Below, piece after piece: positions 1-11,772 of a stretch of DNA of 64,000 nucleotides (position 1 is the stretch's first letter; each line of letters begins with the position of its first letter). The notes under the pieces were generated by a model. That model was not told the origin of the DNA. It searched no databases and saw only the letters and a list, made by a program, of their open reading frames with translations. Where the stretch lies: assembly GCA_037043015.1 (NCBI GenBank), contig CM073330.1, positions 1,513,263-1,577,262 of the forward strand, in the 5' to 3' direction. The DNA comes from Bryum argenteum. Taxonomy: Eukaryota; Streptophyta; Bryopsida; Bryales; Bryaceae. The position numbers and the translations under genes are program-made.

Positions 1-1075
1 CTCAAACCAATTCATAATGAACAAGACAAAACACCGTGTCGTTCCTCTCAAACTGTACTGCAATGTCCCCCGTCACATCTTTCTCTTGTTTCCACTTCAA
101 ATGATGCTTGCAAGTTTGAAACCAAGAAGCAATACGTCCCGTCGAAAATCAGTCCTTCCAAACTTCAATCAGACTCTCCAATAAATAAGCCGCTTTGCGT
201 TGCACCAGAATGGCCAGTATCCTGTTGTAGGCACCGGCTCCTAAGAACTACGACATATGAGCCTTCGTAACCGCAGAAGTTTTCCTGATCGCAAGCTTCA
301 TAATCCTGGTATCCAAGTCTCTGCGTGACGAGCACTACGGCATTGCAAGCATTCCCTGTACGAGTTCGACGGCAGCTTACCAACACTCCTGAACACAGCT
401 ACGACTATAGCATCCACGCATACTGGCACCCGACGGCCCAGGAGTCAAACGGAACACCACCGCTGACTTCCAGCTGCCAATTCAACAGTAATCTCCTCCT
501 GTAACTACAACTGTAATTCTCACCAACCAAACGGCGCCGCTCACACCCTGAAACTTTATATCAAAGGAACCTTCCAGCTACTTCCTTTCTACTCATGCCA
601 TCACATCCAGATGCTGCTACATTCCCCGATTAATCTACCAGCATTTTCTCTAATGATCCCGGATGCAAAAATAAGCTAGTTTTCGAAGCTCCTCTGCATG
701 AGCTACATCACCAAAGCTAATCCCTACCACTTTGTTTCCCGAAGTAAAACTAAGTAATGTGCGAGAAGTTCCTAACCCTGGGAGTGGCGTAACTGCTACG
801 ATACGGCACGAGAAAGCCCACGAAATGGCTCAAAGGATGCACCGCGACGGCGTGCGTGCGATCGTGATGTTTACTTGACACGCAATGGCGATGGCGGCTC
901 TCGAAATCCTCGGCAACCGTCCGTGTTCCAAACGACCGAGAGTTTTGCCCCCAGCCGCGCGCGCTGAGGTTAGCGAACGATGAAAAGGAGGGAGACGATG
1001 TTCCCTGTGGCGTTCCCCATGCGTTCGTCAACGCTCCCTATCCACCACCCCTTCTGATCATTACTACTGTACCAG
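1..1075. other. GC-richer unassigned segment at window edge
   Basis: This stretch is clearly more GC-rich than the AT-rich DNA that follows from about 1080, and the change is abrupt. In this window such islands usually mark exons, promoters or the LINE. Short open frames occur on the minus strand (for example 750-1031), but none shows a recognisable domain and I cannot assemble splice sites into a convincing gene. It could be the edge of a gene that continues left of the window. Confidence 0.3.
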
Positions 1076-3639
1076 AGCCAATTAACTTAAGTGGCAGGTA
1101 TGGAAACATTCTATTATGCAAATGAATGCAATTAATACACAATGAATTGCATGTGACGCTTGATCCAAGTTTGGAGAAATATCATAATTTAGTTAGTAAA
1201 CGATGACTATTTTGGAGGTTTGACTTTGCCCTTCAATGAATATAATTGCACTGGGCCCTTTTATTTGGACAAATAATGTCAAAGTTGAGTTTTTACGTTG
1301 GATTCTTAGGTGTCTAAGTCATTTTAGTTAATTAAAAAATGTCTTGGTCCACATTTTTTCTTCAAGATTCAATGATATATAAACTTGAGGTGAGCATAGA
1401 ATATCTATCAATCAACTGAGTACGTCATTTATTTTTAAATGTTTCAAAGTAAACCCTTCTATAGTAAGCAATGGGATTTGGACCTATATTTTGAGGAAGC
1501 TAAGGTATCATCAAATGAATGCACATCTTGATCCTCAAAAGTTTGATACAAGGGATTCTCATGTTTTTGCAAATACTTCCCAAAATGCTCCATTTCTAAT
1601 GTGCATGTACATAGAATGTGTGAGGATTTCATTCACAGATATAATGACACTACAACTATAGTTATTTCATTAGATTTGTTATTGTGCAAAGCTTAAACTC
1701 TCATGTATGTTTTAGTGTGTCACTACTTAAGTTGGGTAACTATGTAGTGATTGCAACAATAATTGAACATGTCAATACCATTAATTTCCAAGAACTGTTA
1801 CATTGTATCAAACTATTTCAACATAAAAGAGAAATACCTTACAACTCAGTCACTTTGTTATGTGAGTTCCAAAACTCCTATACATCACTTCCCCATCCAA
1901 AAGAAAATATCAAAACATACGCTTCAAAGAACATCGTCCATGAGGATTATATATGGAAAAATAAATGTAAAATCTCCCGCTCTTACACACATTTTTGGAA
2001 TAGAACTGTCCGCTTGCTATGACAAGGTATGATGATCATTCAATACTGTCAAGCAATCACAACGATTTCAAATCAAATCTCCTGGAGGGAATTTCAGTGT
2101 GTATGACAAAAGCTGCATGTTGGAATATGCTCCAGAGTCAGCTCCCAGTTGATGAGTGAACGTCGTACAATACTGGAGCATTCTGGGCCTTCAGGTTTCT
2201 AACTTACATTCCTGGCATCTTTCATATTTCATCCAATTTGTCAGCAACTCATTGGTATTCTAACGTTTATTTACAAAGACCTTGCGACAGGTGTATCACT
2301 GTGTCATGAACGGTAATATGTAGACAATCATTCAACATTCATCCTTTTTCTGATTGATGTAAGATTTAACCTCATTTAAAAACTGAAACAGAGAAACCAT
2401 TGAAACAGGTTTGTTTGCCTCCATGATGCCACAGAGAACAAGGCTTCAATCGCACACGCTCAGCAGTTGACTACCAATTCGACAAACTATCAATCTGAAC
2501 CTGGTCCTTGAAGTGGAAGACAAGTCCAAAGGCAAACCGTTCAAGTACTTTTACAACAATGCATTGACAAAATAGTGGCAAAAACTTCCACTCTCATGGC
2601 TGCTAGCCAGTGAACGTGCGCGGCCACGCTTCTTGTGTGGCCATCTTGTGAGCCAGTGGAAGTCAAATGAACCTGGTATATTCATTCATCTACAAGTGGG
2701 GTCCGTGGAAGAATGTTAACAAATCTTCCGAATATTCGCAAACATTCAACACTTGCATACTTCGAGGAGAGAGGCTGGCGAAGGAGAAAACAAAAAGAGC
2801 GGAGAAAACAAAAAGGATGCGCGACTTCAGACGCTAAAAATAGCTACACGCAAGTGGGAGTACTTCCCTTTCTCTGAAATCACATAACATACGGTGGCGA
2901 ATTTCTGCAGATAAGAACAGAAACGACAAGGGCACATTCGTTACGTGGTTGTAGATGCAGCTTCATCTTATCACACTCGCCATCTATTGAAAAACTGAAC
3001 TTGGGGGAGGAGAAACTCGCACGGTCAGCCGTCATTTGTGCGGCCAATTTTTGACCAGATCTAGAGTCGGCAGCAGTTTTCGTCATATCCCACTGCTTTC
3101 ATCCTTCCTCATCGAGGTAGGTGGGGTGGGTCGACAATACGAACTGCAACCAGCCTCGTCACGGGTACAGAAGAAAAACGTAGTTTACAGACATGCCCTC
3201 ACAATGTCAACAGTGAATTCAATGCAAAAACGTAAGATTTCAAGCAACATTTGACTGAATTTATACGGCCAGGGTGGAAGGTACATTGGAATACTAGAAT
3301 GAGTCAGGGCACTCGAGAACAATTCACCACCGATACAAGCGAGGTCTTCCAGTTTACTATTTATAACTATTGCTGATGCTGTGTCAATACTCAATAACAA
3401 ACCAGCGGGTTCCATCTGTCTCTAGAACTTTTCTAAACATGGCTACAGTAAAATGAAACCAGCACCGATCCTCCGAACGGTGAGAAAAGTTTGTGATTGC
3501 GATCGAGTGGCAGCTGAAATTGTGATCACTCGATAGCAACTGAGGTACGTCGGCCTTATCGTTTCGCCATCCACAATCCACGTAATAGAGTTAAAGGATG
3601 ATGACAGTGCTCCATTCAACAACTTGGGGTTCCTGCTCA
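1076..3639. other. Unassigned AT-rich then mixed DNA, no gene seen
   Basis: From 1076 to about 2400 the DNA is AT-rich with only short, low-complexity open frames. From about 2400 to 3639 it is more balanced in composition, but again shows no domain, RNA gene or repeat that I recognise. I see nothing to annotate here beyond the boundary with the TIR element at 3640. Confidence 0.4.
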
Positions 3640-3641
3640 TA

Positions 3642-3669
3642 GCCTGGGCACACCGAGGGTCACCAGCCC
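3642..3669 (+). repeat. Left terminal inverted repeat of the TIR element
   Basis: The sequence matches the reverse complement of 14261-14288 over the first 20 bases with a single mismatch (G versus A in ACCGAGGG/ACCAAGGG), then diverges into CAGC-rich sequence on both sides. Confidence 0.75.
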
Positions 3670-3838
3670 AGCCAGTCCAGCCAGCATTGCTGGTGGGCTG
3701 GCACCCCTGCTGGGCCGGTGTGACCCTGCTGGAAGCAGGTCGGTCCAGCAGGGTGAGGGGATAAAAGGGGGCAGCCGGCCCCCTTTAAAAAATTTATATT
3801 TTTAAAAATTTTTTTTTTCAAAAAATACCTCATGGCGA

Positions 3839-3840
<2 letters not shown>

Positions 3841-3872
<32 letters not shown>
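3841..3872 (+). repeat. Poly(A) tract about 32 bp
   Basis: This is a pure A run inside the left part of the TIR element, preceded by an AT-only stretch. It is separate from the poly(T) run at 4019-4054, which is the LINE tail. The two runs bracket a GC-rich segment of about 150 bp. Confidence 0.85.
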
Positions 3873-3873
<1 letters not shown>

Positions 3874-4016
3874 CAGTGCCCCCGCTGTCGGCGAAGGCTC
3901 CAGCCGGGCAGGGAGGCCCCCTGCTGGAGGTAAGGCCCTCCCTTGCCTCCAGCACCTCCAGCAGTCCCAGCAGGGGATCTGGAGGCCCCTACCCCCCGCC
4001 CCAAAAGCAGGGCTGG

Positions 4017-4055
<39 letters not shown>

Positions 4056-4639
4056 AGACAAATTGAATATTCAATTGCTATGAGAAAAAAAAGTACATAA
4101 TGACCCCGGCGAAAACCGGCCAGGCGGACCGAACAAAGGACTGGACTTAGACCAGGGCGTATGGGATTTCATCTATGGGATTAAATTGGTGTAGCACCGG
4201 AATAAAGGCGGTACCCGTCAAGTGGTCTTGCAAGGACCCACTTAACTTTGGTCTCTAAGGGTGAGTAAGACGCAAGAATGTTGTTCTTTGCACCATTGGT
4301 TAACGAATGTGGTCGATTGTATATGCGAGGTTTCTTTGGGTTCTTCTTGTTCTTTGATGAGAGTCTTCGCCATGCGACCCTCCCATAATCGATCAATCCG
4401 AGCCGATTTTCCGATACACACCTTCTCTCGCCCGCCCACACAATACCATTAAACACTACATCGTTCGATCTGACCCGGACGGTCCACATCACGATGCCTC
4501 ATAGGCGAGCCTAGATGAACCCAAATGCGCGGAATCGCCGTGGGATTCTCGGCGCTAAAGATTGCCTGTTTCCGGTTGAGCCGCATCCATGGTCCGGATG
4601 TCCGAGTTCCGGTAGTTGCCATGAGGTTAAGTATGTATA

Positions 4640-6970
4640 ACGCCCAATGCCACGCCTTGCGAGCTACATCACACTCCCGAGAATCGATGTAGGATAGTCT
4701 CGCGTGCTCCAATCGTGCATGCGGGCGATTCGATCAATCGCCGCATTGTCTTGCCCCCCCACTCGTTGGCGAGTAGTCCACGATTCCACGCTGTCCGGTC
4801 GAGCCCGGCCTCTCTAACCGTCCGTCCTTTGGACCAGGCGGTTGTCCACCGAAAAGTAGTGGTGCTCGGGTAGTATGCCACCACTTCCGTGAGAGATCGG
4901 GGATGAGGTGCCGTTTCCGGCGAGCGCGACCTTGTTTCGTAGTGTATGACATAAAGTGATTTCATCATGAAACAACAGTTTACCGGGATCAAAGTCGAGA
5001 AGGTCGATTCTACCGTAGTAAAGCTTGACTTTCGTTTTCCGCTGGCCACGTTCGATGGACACCACTCGTACTTTGCGGATCGACCATTCACTAAGGAGAG
5101 GCCGGGCGCTTCCATCGGGGTTCACCACGGCTCGATTGATCGCCGAGAGTCGTCGATGCGAGCTAGGCAGTGAGTCCGCGGCAGGACCGTGAAGGTCGGA
5201 CAAGAGAGAGGAATGTGGACCGCCACCGTGCCTTGGTCACGGAGCGGGACACGCAGCCCAGGTTGGTATTCCACGACACAGATGGGAAATGCGTCATCCT
5301 CCGCAGCGAAGATGCCCGCGTATTCAGAAGGGACGAGGTAGTCGGCGTGTCCTGACTGGTATCCCCCCCACCGATTGCAGAAGACGGTCACAGCTGCGTC
5401 CCAAGCACCGTATTCTTCGGGAAGGACCTCGTACATGGAGTTCGCTTCGGGTCCAGTGAAGAATCTCACCACCCGCTTGTTCCAAACATCTCGCACACGC
5501 TGGAGTCCACGCGCATGCAACTCGCCAGCTCTTGCTCGAGAGAACCCAGGGCCGATGACCGGAGCATGCGCATTCCACCAGAAGCTATTGTTCAAAAATT
5601 CTTCAAAGCATTGTGGCTCTATGAAGCTAACCTCCGGCAACATCTTCTGCCAAGCCGCTACAATGCGATCCCACACCTTCGAACCTCGCCGCGACTGGTG
5701 GCGAGATATGGTGAAGTAGTCCATACTAAGCGCCCAACGATCGCATGAATATGGCTGAAAGTTAGACAGGCGGAATCTAAGCATTCGGTGTAGGTTGGTC
5801 GAGAGTAGGTCACAGGCCTTAATAATCCATTTGGTCATGAGCCCCACGAGAGCATCCTCGGGGTTGATAAGATTGAGCCCACCTTTGTCTTTTGGCTGGC
5901 AACAGGTGGTCCAGCTCACCCGATTCCTGCCTCGCTTGTCTTCACCCGTCCATAAATAGGAGAAAAGTTGACTCCTTATTTTGGCTACTCCAGCGCTTGT
6001 ACCTCCCCAAATAGAGAGGAAAAAGTACATTCCAGATAGTAAAATTCCGTTTACTATGACCGCCCTACCTGAGACGTTTAGTTTGGTCGTGCTCCAGTAG
6101 CCCAGGGCGCTATCTATTCGAGCTTTCAAGAAGGAGTTTGCGTCAGCTGTTCCAGGATCTAAGCCGAACACTACTCCCAGGAGTTTGCTCAAGTCTGTAC
6201 CTGCGGCCCAGGTGACCGGGAGGGCGTTGCACCAGTCCGGCTGCCCACCACTATGAGCATTGCTCGCCCAGTAGGCTCGAGATTTTGACCAGTTCAAATC
6301 TAACCCGGACGCTGTACAGAAGGTTTGAAGCGTAGCGATGAGATGTTCTACGGAGGCTTGATCACCCCTCAGGGTCAGACTAGTGTCATCCGCATATTGC
6401 AACATCACCTGCTGCTGACCAAATGGTAAGGCTATACCAAGAACAAGGCCTTGATCGGTCTGCTTCTTGACCAGAGCATTGAGTGCTTCGGCCACGATCA
6501 AAAATAAGTATGGTGCGACAGGACACCCCTGTCGCACCCCACGCTGAATCTGGAAGTCAGGGGAGAGCCGACCATTGACATTCACGTGGTTCGTGGCGTT
6601 GGTGAAGAGTAGTCGAATCAGCTGAAGGAACCCGGGAGGGAATCCCATTTTCGCCATAACTGCAAACATGAAGTCCCAGTCAACGCGGTCGTACGCCTTA
6701 CTAAAGTCTAGCTTGAGGAAAATGAGCGGCTGGTGCGATTAACGAGCCCACTCGATCGTCTCGTGCGTCAGGAGTATGTTATCGAGGATGAAACGGCCTG
6801 GAAGGAAGGCTGACTGGTCGTCACTGATAAGCTCACTCAAAACCGGTTGCAGTCGAAGCTGGATCGCCTTTGCGAAAATCTTGTAAGCAACAGTTAAGAG
6901 AGCAATCGGGCGCCAGTTATTGAGCTGGTTCCGCGCGCCACCCTTGTGTAGAAGTGCCAGAACTCCTGTC
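4640..6970 (-). pseudogene. LINE ORF2, 3' part: reverse transcriptase core and zinc-finger end
   Basis: The coding sequence resumes beyond the Copia insert with IFAKAIQLRLQPVL, AFLPGRFILDNIL and, after an in-frame stop near 6735, FSKAYDRVDWDF. The long open frame 6669-5122 carries GVRQGCPVAPYLF and the catalytic QYADDTSLTL box, then the thumb and connection regions. Beyond 5122 the match continues in other frames to about 4640. There the pattern C-x2-C-x3-ETILH, then C-x3-AxKAW, resembles the zf-RVT zinc finger that ends plant L1 ORF2. At least one stop and two frame changes are needed to explain the remains. No RNase H domain was recognised after the finger. Confidence 0.8.
6884..6970 (+). 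repeat. 87-bp direct duplication, left copy
   Basis: This copy is identical to 10127-10213. It is a piece of the LINE reverse-transcriptase sequence repeated on both sides of the Copia fossil. Normal Copia integration duplicates about 5 bp, so an 87-bp flanking repeat is abnormal. Confidence 0.95.
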
Positions 6971-9900
6971 TTGTGGTGTATGGACTTCAGTGTCGCTAAG
7001 CCACCTGATCTTACTTATGACTTGCTGCTCAGTGATCGGTTGACCAAGATCAGTCAATTGTTTAGCAAGTTTTTGAAGACCGCTAATAAAAGCAGCCATC
7101 GACTCGCCCGTTTGAAACTTCGCACTGTATGGCTCTATTATGAATAATATATACGTATCTTTATATTATGTACGTTTAGTCTATTATGTATGTCGTTCTG
7201 AAGTTATAGTTTAAGTAGCTTTCAGACTTTATATGCTTTGTCTAAAAACACGACAGGCAATAAAATCGTTCATTTACGTACTGATAACGGTGGTGAATAC
7301 CTCTCATCAGCGTTTCAAAACTTCTTGAATACCAAGGGTATTCGGCACGATCTCACTGCTCCGTATTCTCCCGAACAAAATTCTGTAGCAGAACGAGACA
7401 ATAGGACAATTGTTGAGTGTGCTCGTTCAATGTTATATCATCGAGATCTAGCCCTTGGATTCTGGGGTGAGGCTGTAAATACAGCTGTCTACACATTGAA
7501 CCGCGTAGCTAGTCGTACACTTCATGGATGCACTCCTTATGAAAAATGGAGTGGTTCGATTCCAGATGTTACTCATTTTCGTGAGTTTGGCAGCCTTTGC
7601 TATAGCCATCTTCCAAAACAGCGACGACAAAAATTGGATTCAAAGGCGCGAGAGTGTGTTTTTGTCAGTTACTGTAGCACTTCAAAGGCATATCGGCTTT
7701 GGTGTCCAACAACTCGTCGAATTATTGTGAGCAGAGATGTCATATTTGACGAATCGAGCTCTCTCCAGCCGGTACTCCAAGCATCAAGTCAACAGCACTC
7801 CAATAACTATGAGTTGTTGTTTCCCTCGATATCAGTGCGCAAAGAGGCTTGTGACAATTTGCCAGCATCTCATGATGATCCTGCGTGTCCACGGCTTAGC
7901 AGCTCATCAATGTTACCAAGCGCTGATCGGCCAGAGACTCTAGGCGACAGTGGGAGTATCGACATTCAACATAGTAATTCTGACAACGGGAGTGGAGCTT
8001 CCGTGGGAGTTTCCGAACGTGCTGTGGACGTTTCAAGTTCTCCAGATGTTTTGAATCCAGTCTTGCGAACTCGCACTTTGGACGACGTTTTTCAGTCATG
8101 TGATAGAGCTCATGAGCTTGGGGTGCTAAAACGTACAATGGAGACTACGCCTTCGTCGTCTTCATCATGTCTTGCTGTTCTCGAATCTCCCGTTCCGAAT
8201 ATCGCGCGCGTCACCGTTTTACCGGAGGAGCCACTTTCTTACAAGGCAGCTCTTGCCTCTGAATACAGCAAGGAATGGTATGTTGCCATGGTCGAGGAGA
8301 TTGATTCTTTGATCAAGAATAACACTTGGTCACTTGAATTTTTGCCTGAAGGACGGAAGGCCGTGAAAAATAAATGGGTGTTCCGTGTTAAAGTTAAATC
8401 CAATGGTACCATTGAGCGATTCAAAGCTCGCTTAGTGGCCAAAGGCTTTACGCAGACTCATGGCATTGATTATCAGGAAAATTTTGCTCCAACTGTTCGA
8501 GCCGAGAGTATTCGTATTCTGCTTGCTGTTGCCGCAGCTGAGGATCTCGACTTGGTCCAATTCGACATCAAAACTGCTTACCTCAATGCTACACTGCACG
8601 AAGAAATCTACATGGAATTACCGCAAGGCTTTGAGGAAGAAATCTATCGTCGCTTTCCTGGAAGTCATGGCAAGCTTTGTCGCATTCGCAAAGGACTTTA
8701 CGGCTTAAAGCAATCCGCTCGGGAATGGAACCACACATTCTCAGATTTCTTGAAGCGGTACAATCTTCTTCAAAGTCCCGTGGACCCGTGCATCTTCTAC
8801 TCAAACACTCAACCGAGGTTGACGCTTTCATTGTGGGTGGACGACGGACTCGCTATGTGTCAAGATCCCAAGCTTTTACATAACGTCGTGGAGTATCTGA
8901 AAAGTACTTTTGAAGTGACTGTTGGTGCTGCGGATACTTACGTGGGACTACACATAACACGCCACCGATCCTCCAAGACACTATATATCGATCAGCATCG
9001 GTATACGGAGACGGTGTTAACCCGTTTCGGCTTCCAAGATGCAACTCCGATTTCCACACCTTCGGACAGTCACGTTCATCTTACTTCACCGCAAAAAGAT
9101 GACGGAGCTATTCTTCCCATATTTCCTTACCAGGAAATCGTTGGTTCTTTGCTATATTTAGCAACACATACGCGACCAGATATAGCTTATGCTGTCTCGG
9201 CCGTCGCTCAATTCAAAGACTAACTTCCGGGAGATACACTGCACGGCAGTCAAGCGTATTTTAAAGTACCTACGTGGTACTACAGATTATGCTTTATGTT
9301 ACTCGTCCGACACCAAATCCAACCATGTTATTGTGGCTTACGCAGATGCAGATTATGCTGGGGACGTCAACGATCGGAAGAGTCGCACAGGTGGCATTGT
9401 TATACTCAACAACGGTCCCCGCTCGGCTTAGCAGAAGCAAGCGTGCATCGCAACCTCAACCACCGGCTGAATATGTAGCGGCATCTGTTGTCGATGAGGA
9501 AGTCGTATGGGCTCGGAGATTACTTGAAGCCGTTGGTTACCCACAAAAAGAAGCTACGCGTTTACGCATGGACAATCGATCGGCAATCGAGTTGATCCAC
9601 AACCCCGAATTCCATCGAGGACCAAACACATTGACATCATGTACCATCAGTTCGCGATTTACAAACCCGAAGCGAAATCAATGCGACATATGTCCTGCTC
9701 AAGTGCAACTCGCAACTCGATATATTGACAAAGCCTTTGGTTCCCGATCTTTTCGCGAAACTGCGTCTTTCTCTCGCGCGTTTTAAAGAAGGTACACCAA
9801 AGACGTGGGAGGTAAAGTTTAATGCCATTTGATCGTTCATCGACAACGCGCGTGGGAGTATTGAAGTAGGTCGTTGATGAAGAACGTAGATGCTTCACAT

Positions 9901-10126
9901 TCACAATGGATGAATCTTTAGATAGATGAAATTCGTGGAACACAGATGAATGAAGTTACTGTCGTCCCGCTTCTTGGACGCGGTCACTATCGTCTCCCCG
10001 CCGATATACCTGCACGATGCTCGTAGTAGGTTGGTTGTTGTTTTCTACTCATCTCAAGGAATAAAGTGATTCCTGTGTTGTGCTACTTTGTGTCTGTGAG
10101 TACTTGTCTGGTTCGTATACTCAATA
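6971..10126 (+). mobile_element. Copia (Ty1) LTR-retrotransposon fossil, incomplete and rearranged
   Basis: This is a fossil Copia element inserted in the LINE. Its main part reads on the plus strand in the order integrase core, reverse transcriptase and RNase H, followed by one LTR at the right end. Family evidence includes WVFRVKVKSNG, LVAKGFTQTHGIDY, the SLWVDDGL box and YADADYAGDVNDRKS. A short gag-like stretch at the left end lies in the opposite orientation, so the insert is a rearranged partial copy with a single LTR. It is broken, with a few breaks beyond its partial extent. It is younger than the LINE, and the identical 87-bp flanks argue for a fairly recent event. It is closely related to the Copia fossil at 58.6-64 kb, sharing YIDQHRYTET and TRFGFQD. 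Confidence 0.9.
9859..10126 (+). repeat. LTR of the Copia fossil (single copy)
   Basis: The boundaries were chosen from the purine-rich GCGTGGGAG just before 9859, the inverted ends TATTGA and TCAATA, and the exact junction with the duplicated LINE sequence at 10127. The length is about 268 bp. No second copy was seen at the left end of the insert, so age cannot be estimated from LTR divergence. Confidence 0.6.
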
Positions 10127-10213
10127 TAAGCAACAGTTAAGAGAGCAATCGGGCGCCAGTTATTGAGCTGGTTCCGCGCGCCACCCTTGTGTAGAAGTGC
10201 CAGAACTCCTGTC
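10127..10213 (+). repeat. 87-bp direct duplication, right copy
   Basis: This is the partner of 6884-6970 with no differences seen. It starts immediately after the TCAATA end of the Copia long terminal repeat. Confidence 0.95.
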
Positions 10214-11772
10214 GTAACTCCGTTGGGTAAGTGACCAGAGTTGATGGAGTTCAAAATCATCAGCCAGTAGTCCTCGCGGATCAAGTCCCAATACTTCTGG
10301 TAGAATTCAGTAGTAAGTCCGTCCTTCCCAGGAGCTTTATTAGCTGCCATATCTTTGAGGCCAGCTCCCAATTCGGCCAGAGTAATCGGTTGGCTCAGGC
10401 GGTCCTTAGTATCAGCTGATAGGCGATCGCCGAGGCAGTCCAAGACTACAGATCGGGCCGCCTCTACTTCGTGTGTCTGAGGGCCACGGGTATATAGCTC
10501 TCGATAGTACTGGATGCAGATTTCTTCCAGTTCTGATCGATCATGGCAGGTAGTACCTTGGCTGTTGAGGAGTTCCGTGATGTATGACGCGCCGGATCGT
10601 TTCTTCGACGCTCTGTAGAACTCCTTCGAACCTGAGTCACCTGCCTGCATCCATTTTGTCCGGCTGCGGATCCGCTGGCCTTGCATCTTGCGTTCCTCCA
10701 CCTTTTCCAGCTTGTCCGCGCAATCGCTTAGCTTCTGTTGGTAGGTCGAGTTTTTAGGTTGGCCTTGGAGAAGTCCCATGGCCTGTGCCAATTCGGATCG
10801 AAATTGAAGCTCGGTCGCCCGATGTTCCTTCGCTTTCCTTTTACAGTAGCCTTTGTAGAATCTGGTGCAACGCCGTATCTTCCCAAAGAACCCCAGCGAA
10901 GGGTGGGAGCTCCAAATCTTGTTGAAGGTGTCCTTAACAATTGGGTCCTCCAAGTAGAATCCGCTCATCTTCCAGGAAGAGGGGCGCCGGTCAATGGCCT
11001 TAAGCTCCACCTCGAACCAGACAGGGAGGTGATCAGCATGATTACTGTCACCTAGGATGAAGTACATGGTTTTCATGGGCTCACCAGCCGGTGCCACAAA
11101 GGCATAAAATCTATCTAATCTCGCTAAAATGCGTTGCTCACCTGACCTTTTATTGTTCCACGTGTATCGAATCTCATTCGTTCTATCAAAGGAGTCCAGG
11201 ACTTCTAATTTCTGTAGCAGTTGGTGGAGACTAGTCTTCTCAGCTCCTGCCAGGATACTACCATCCTCACTGGATTTGTCACGAGGGTCCTCGACTACAT
11301 TCCAGTCGCCTCCTAATATCCATCTGCAATCTTGGGGTAGGATGGTAGTTAACTCATCCCACAAAACTTGTCTCGCAATGGGTGAGTTTGGTGCGTAGAC
11401 ATTCAAAATAGAAATGTCACCTCCCGGGATGCCTGCCAATCGAATCCATTGAGCTCGCCCCGATCTGGACTGGCCAGTGGATTGCACAAGGTGCTTAAGA
11501 GCTGGGGCCACCCAAGTGCAGATGCCACCGCTCCCGGCACCTGGTTCATCGGCTTCATGCCCATAAGCGGGAGCAGCATCGACAGAATAGAACCCTGCTT
11601 GCGGCCAGAAGGATTGGCCTAGTGCTGATGTTCGATCACCACGTAATTTATGTTCTTGGAAACTTAACATATCTATTTTCGAAAGCATGGGGGAGAAGTA
11701 ATTGCGGATTTTGGAGAGGGAGTCGGGATTGTTGAGTCCCTGGACGTTTTGAGATAAAAGCGTAAGTTTCAT
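10127..11772 (-). pseudogene. LINE ORF2, 5' part: endonuclease and start of reverse transcriptase
   Basis: The frame starts at 11772 (MKLTLLSQNVQGLNN), overlapping the ORF1 end by a few bases as in bicistronic plant L1s. Residues 1-230 are an APE-type endonuclease. NVQGLNN, FQEHKL, GGDWNVVEDPRD (Asn and Asp of the active site) and GDSNHADHLPVW (the SDH-like box) are all present. A linker rich in charged residues follows, then the reverse transcriptase entry motifs NKAPGKDGLTTEFY and NNWRPIALLTVAY. At that point the frame meets the Copia insert at 10127. The endonuclease residues look intact, so decay came mainly from the insert and from changes further downstream. Confidence 0.85.

Noticed and set aside
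3660-4100. Open frames rich in Lys/Phe around the poly(A) and poly(T) tracts
   Set aside because: They are translations of homopolymers and of the CCAGCAGGG-rich TIR element, with no domain.
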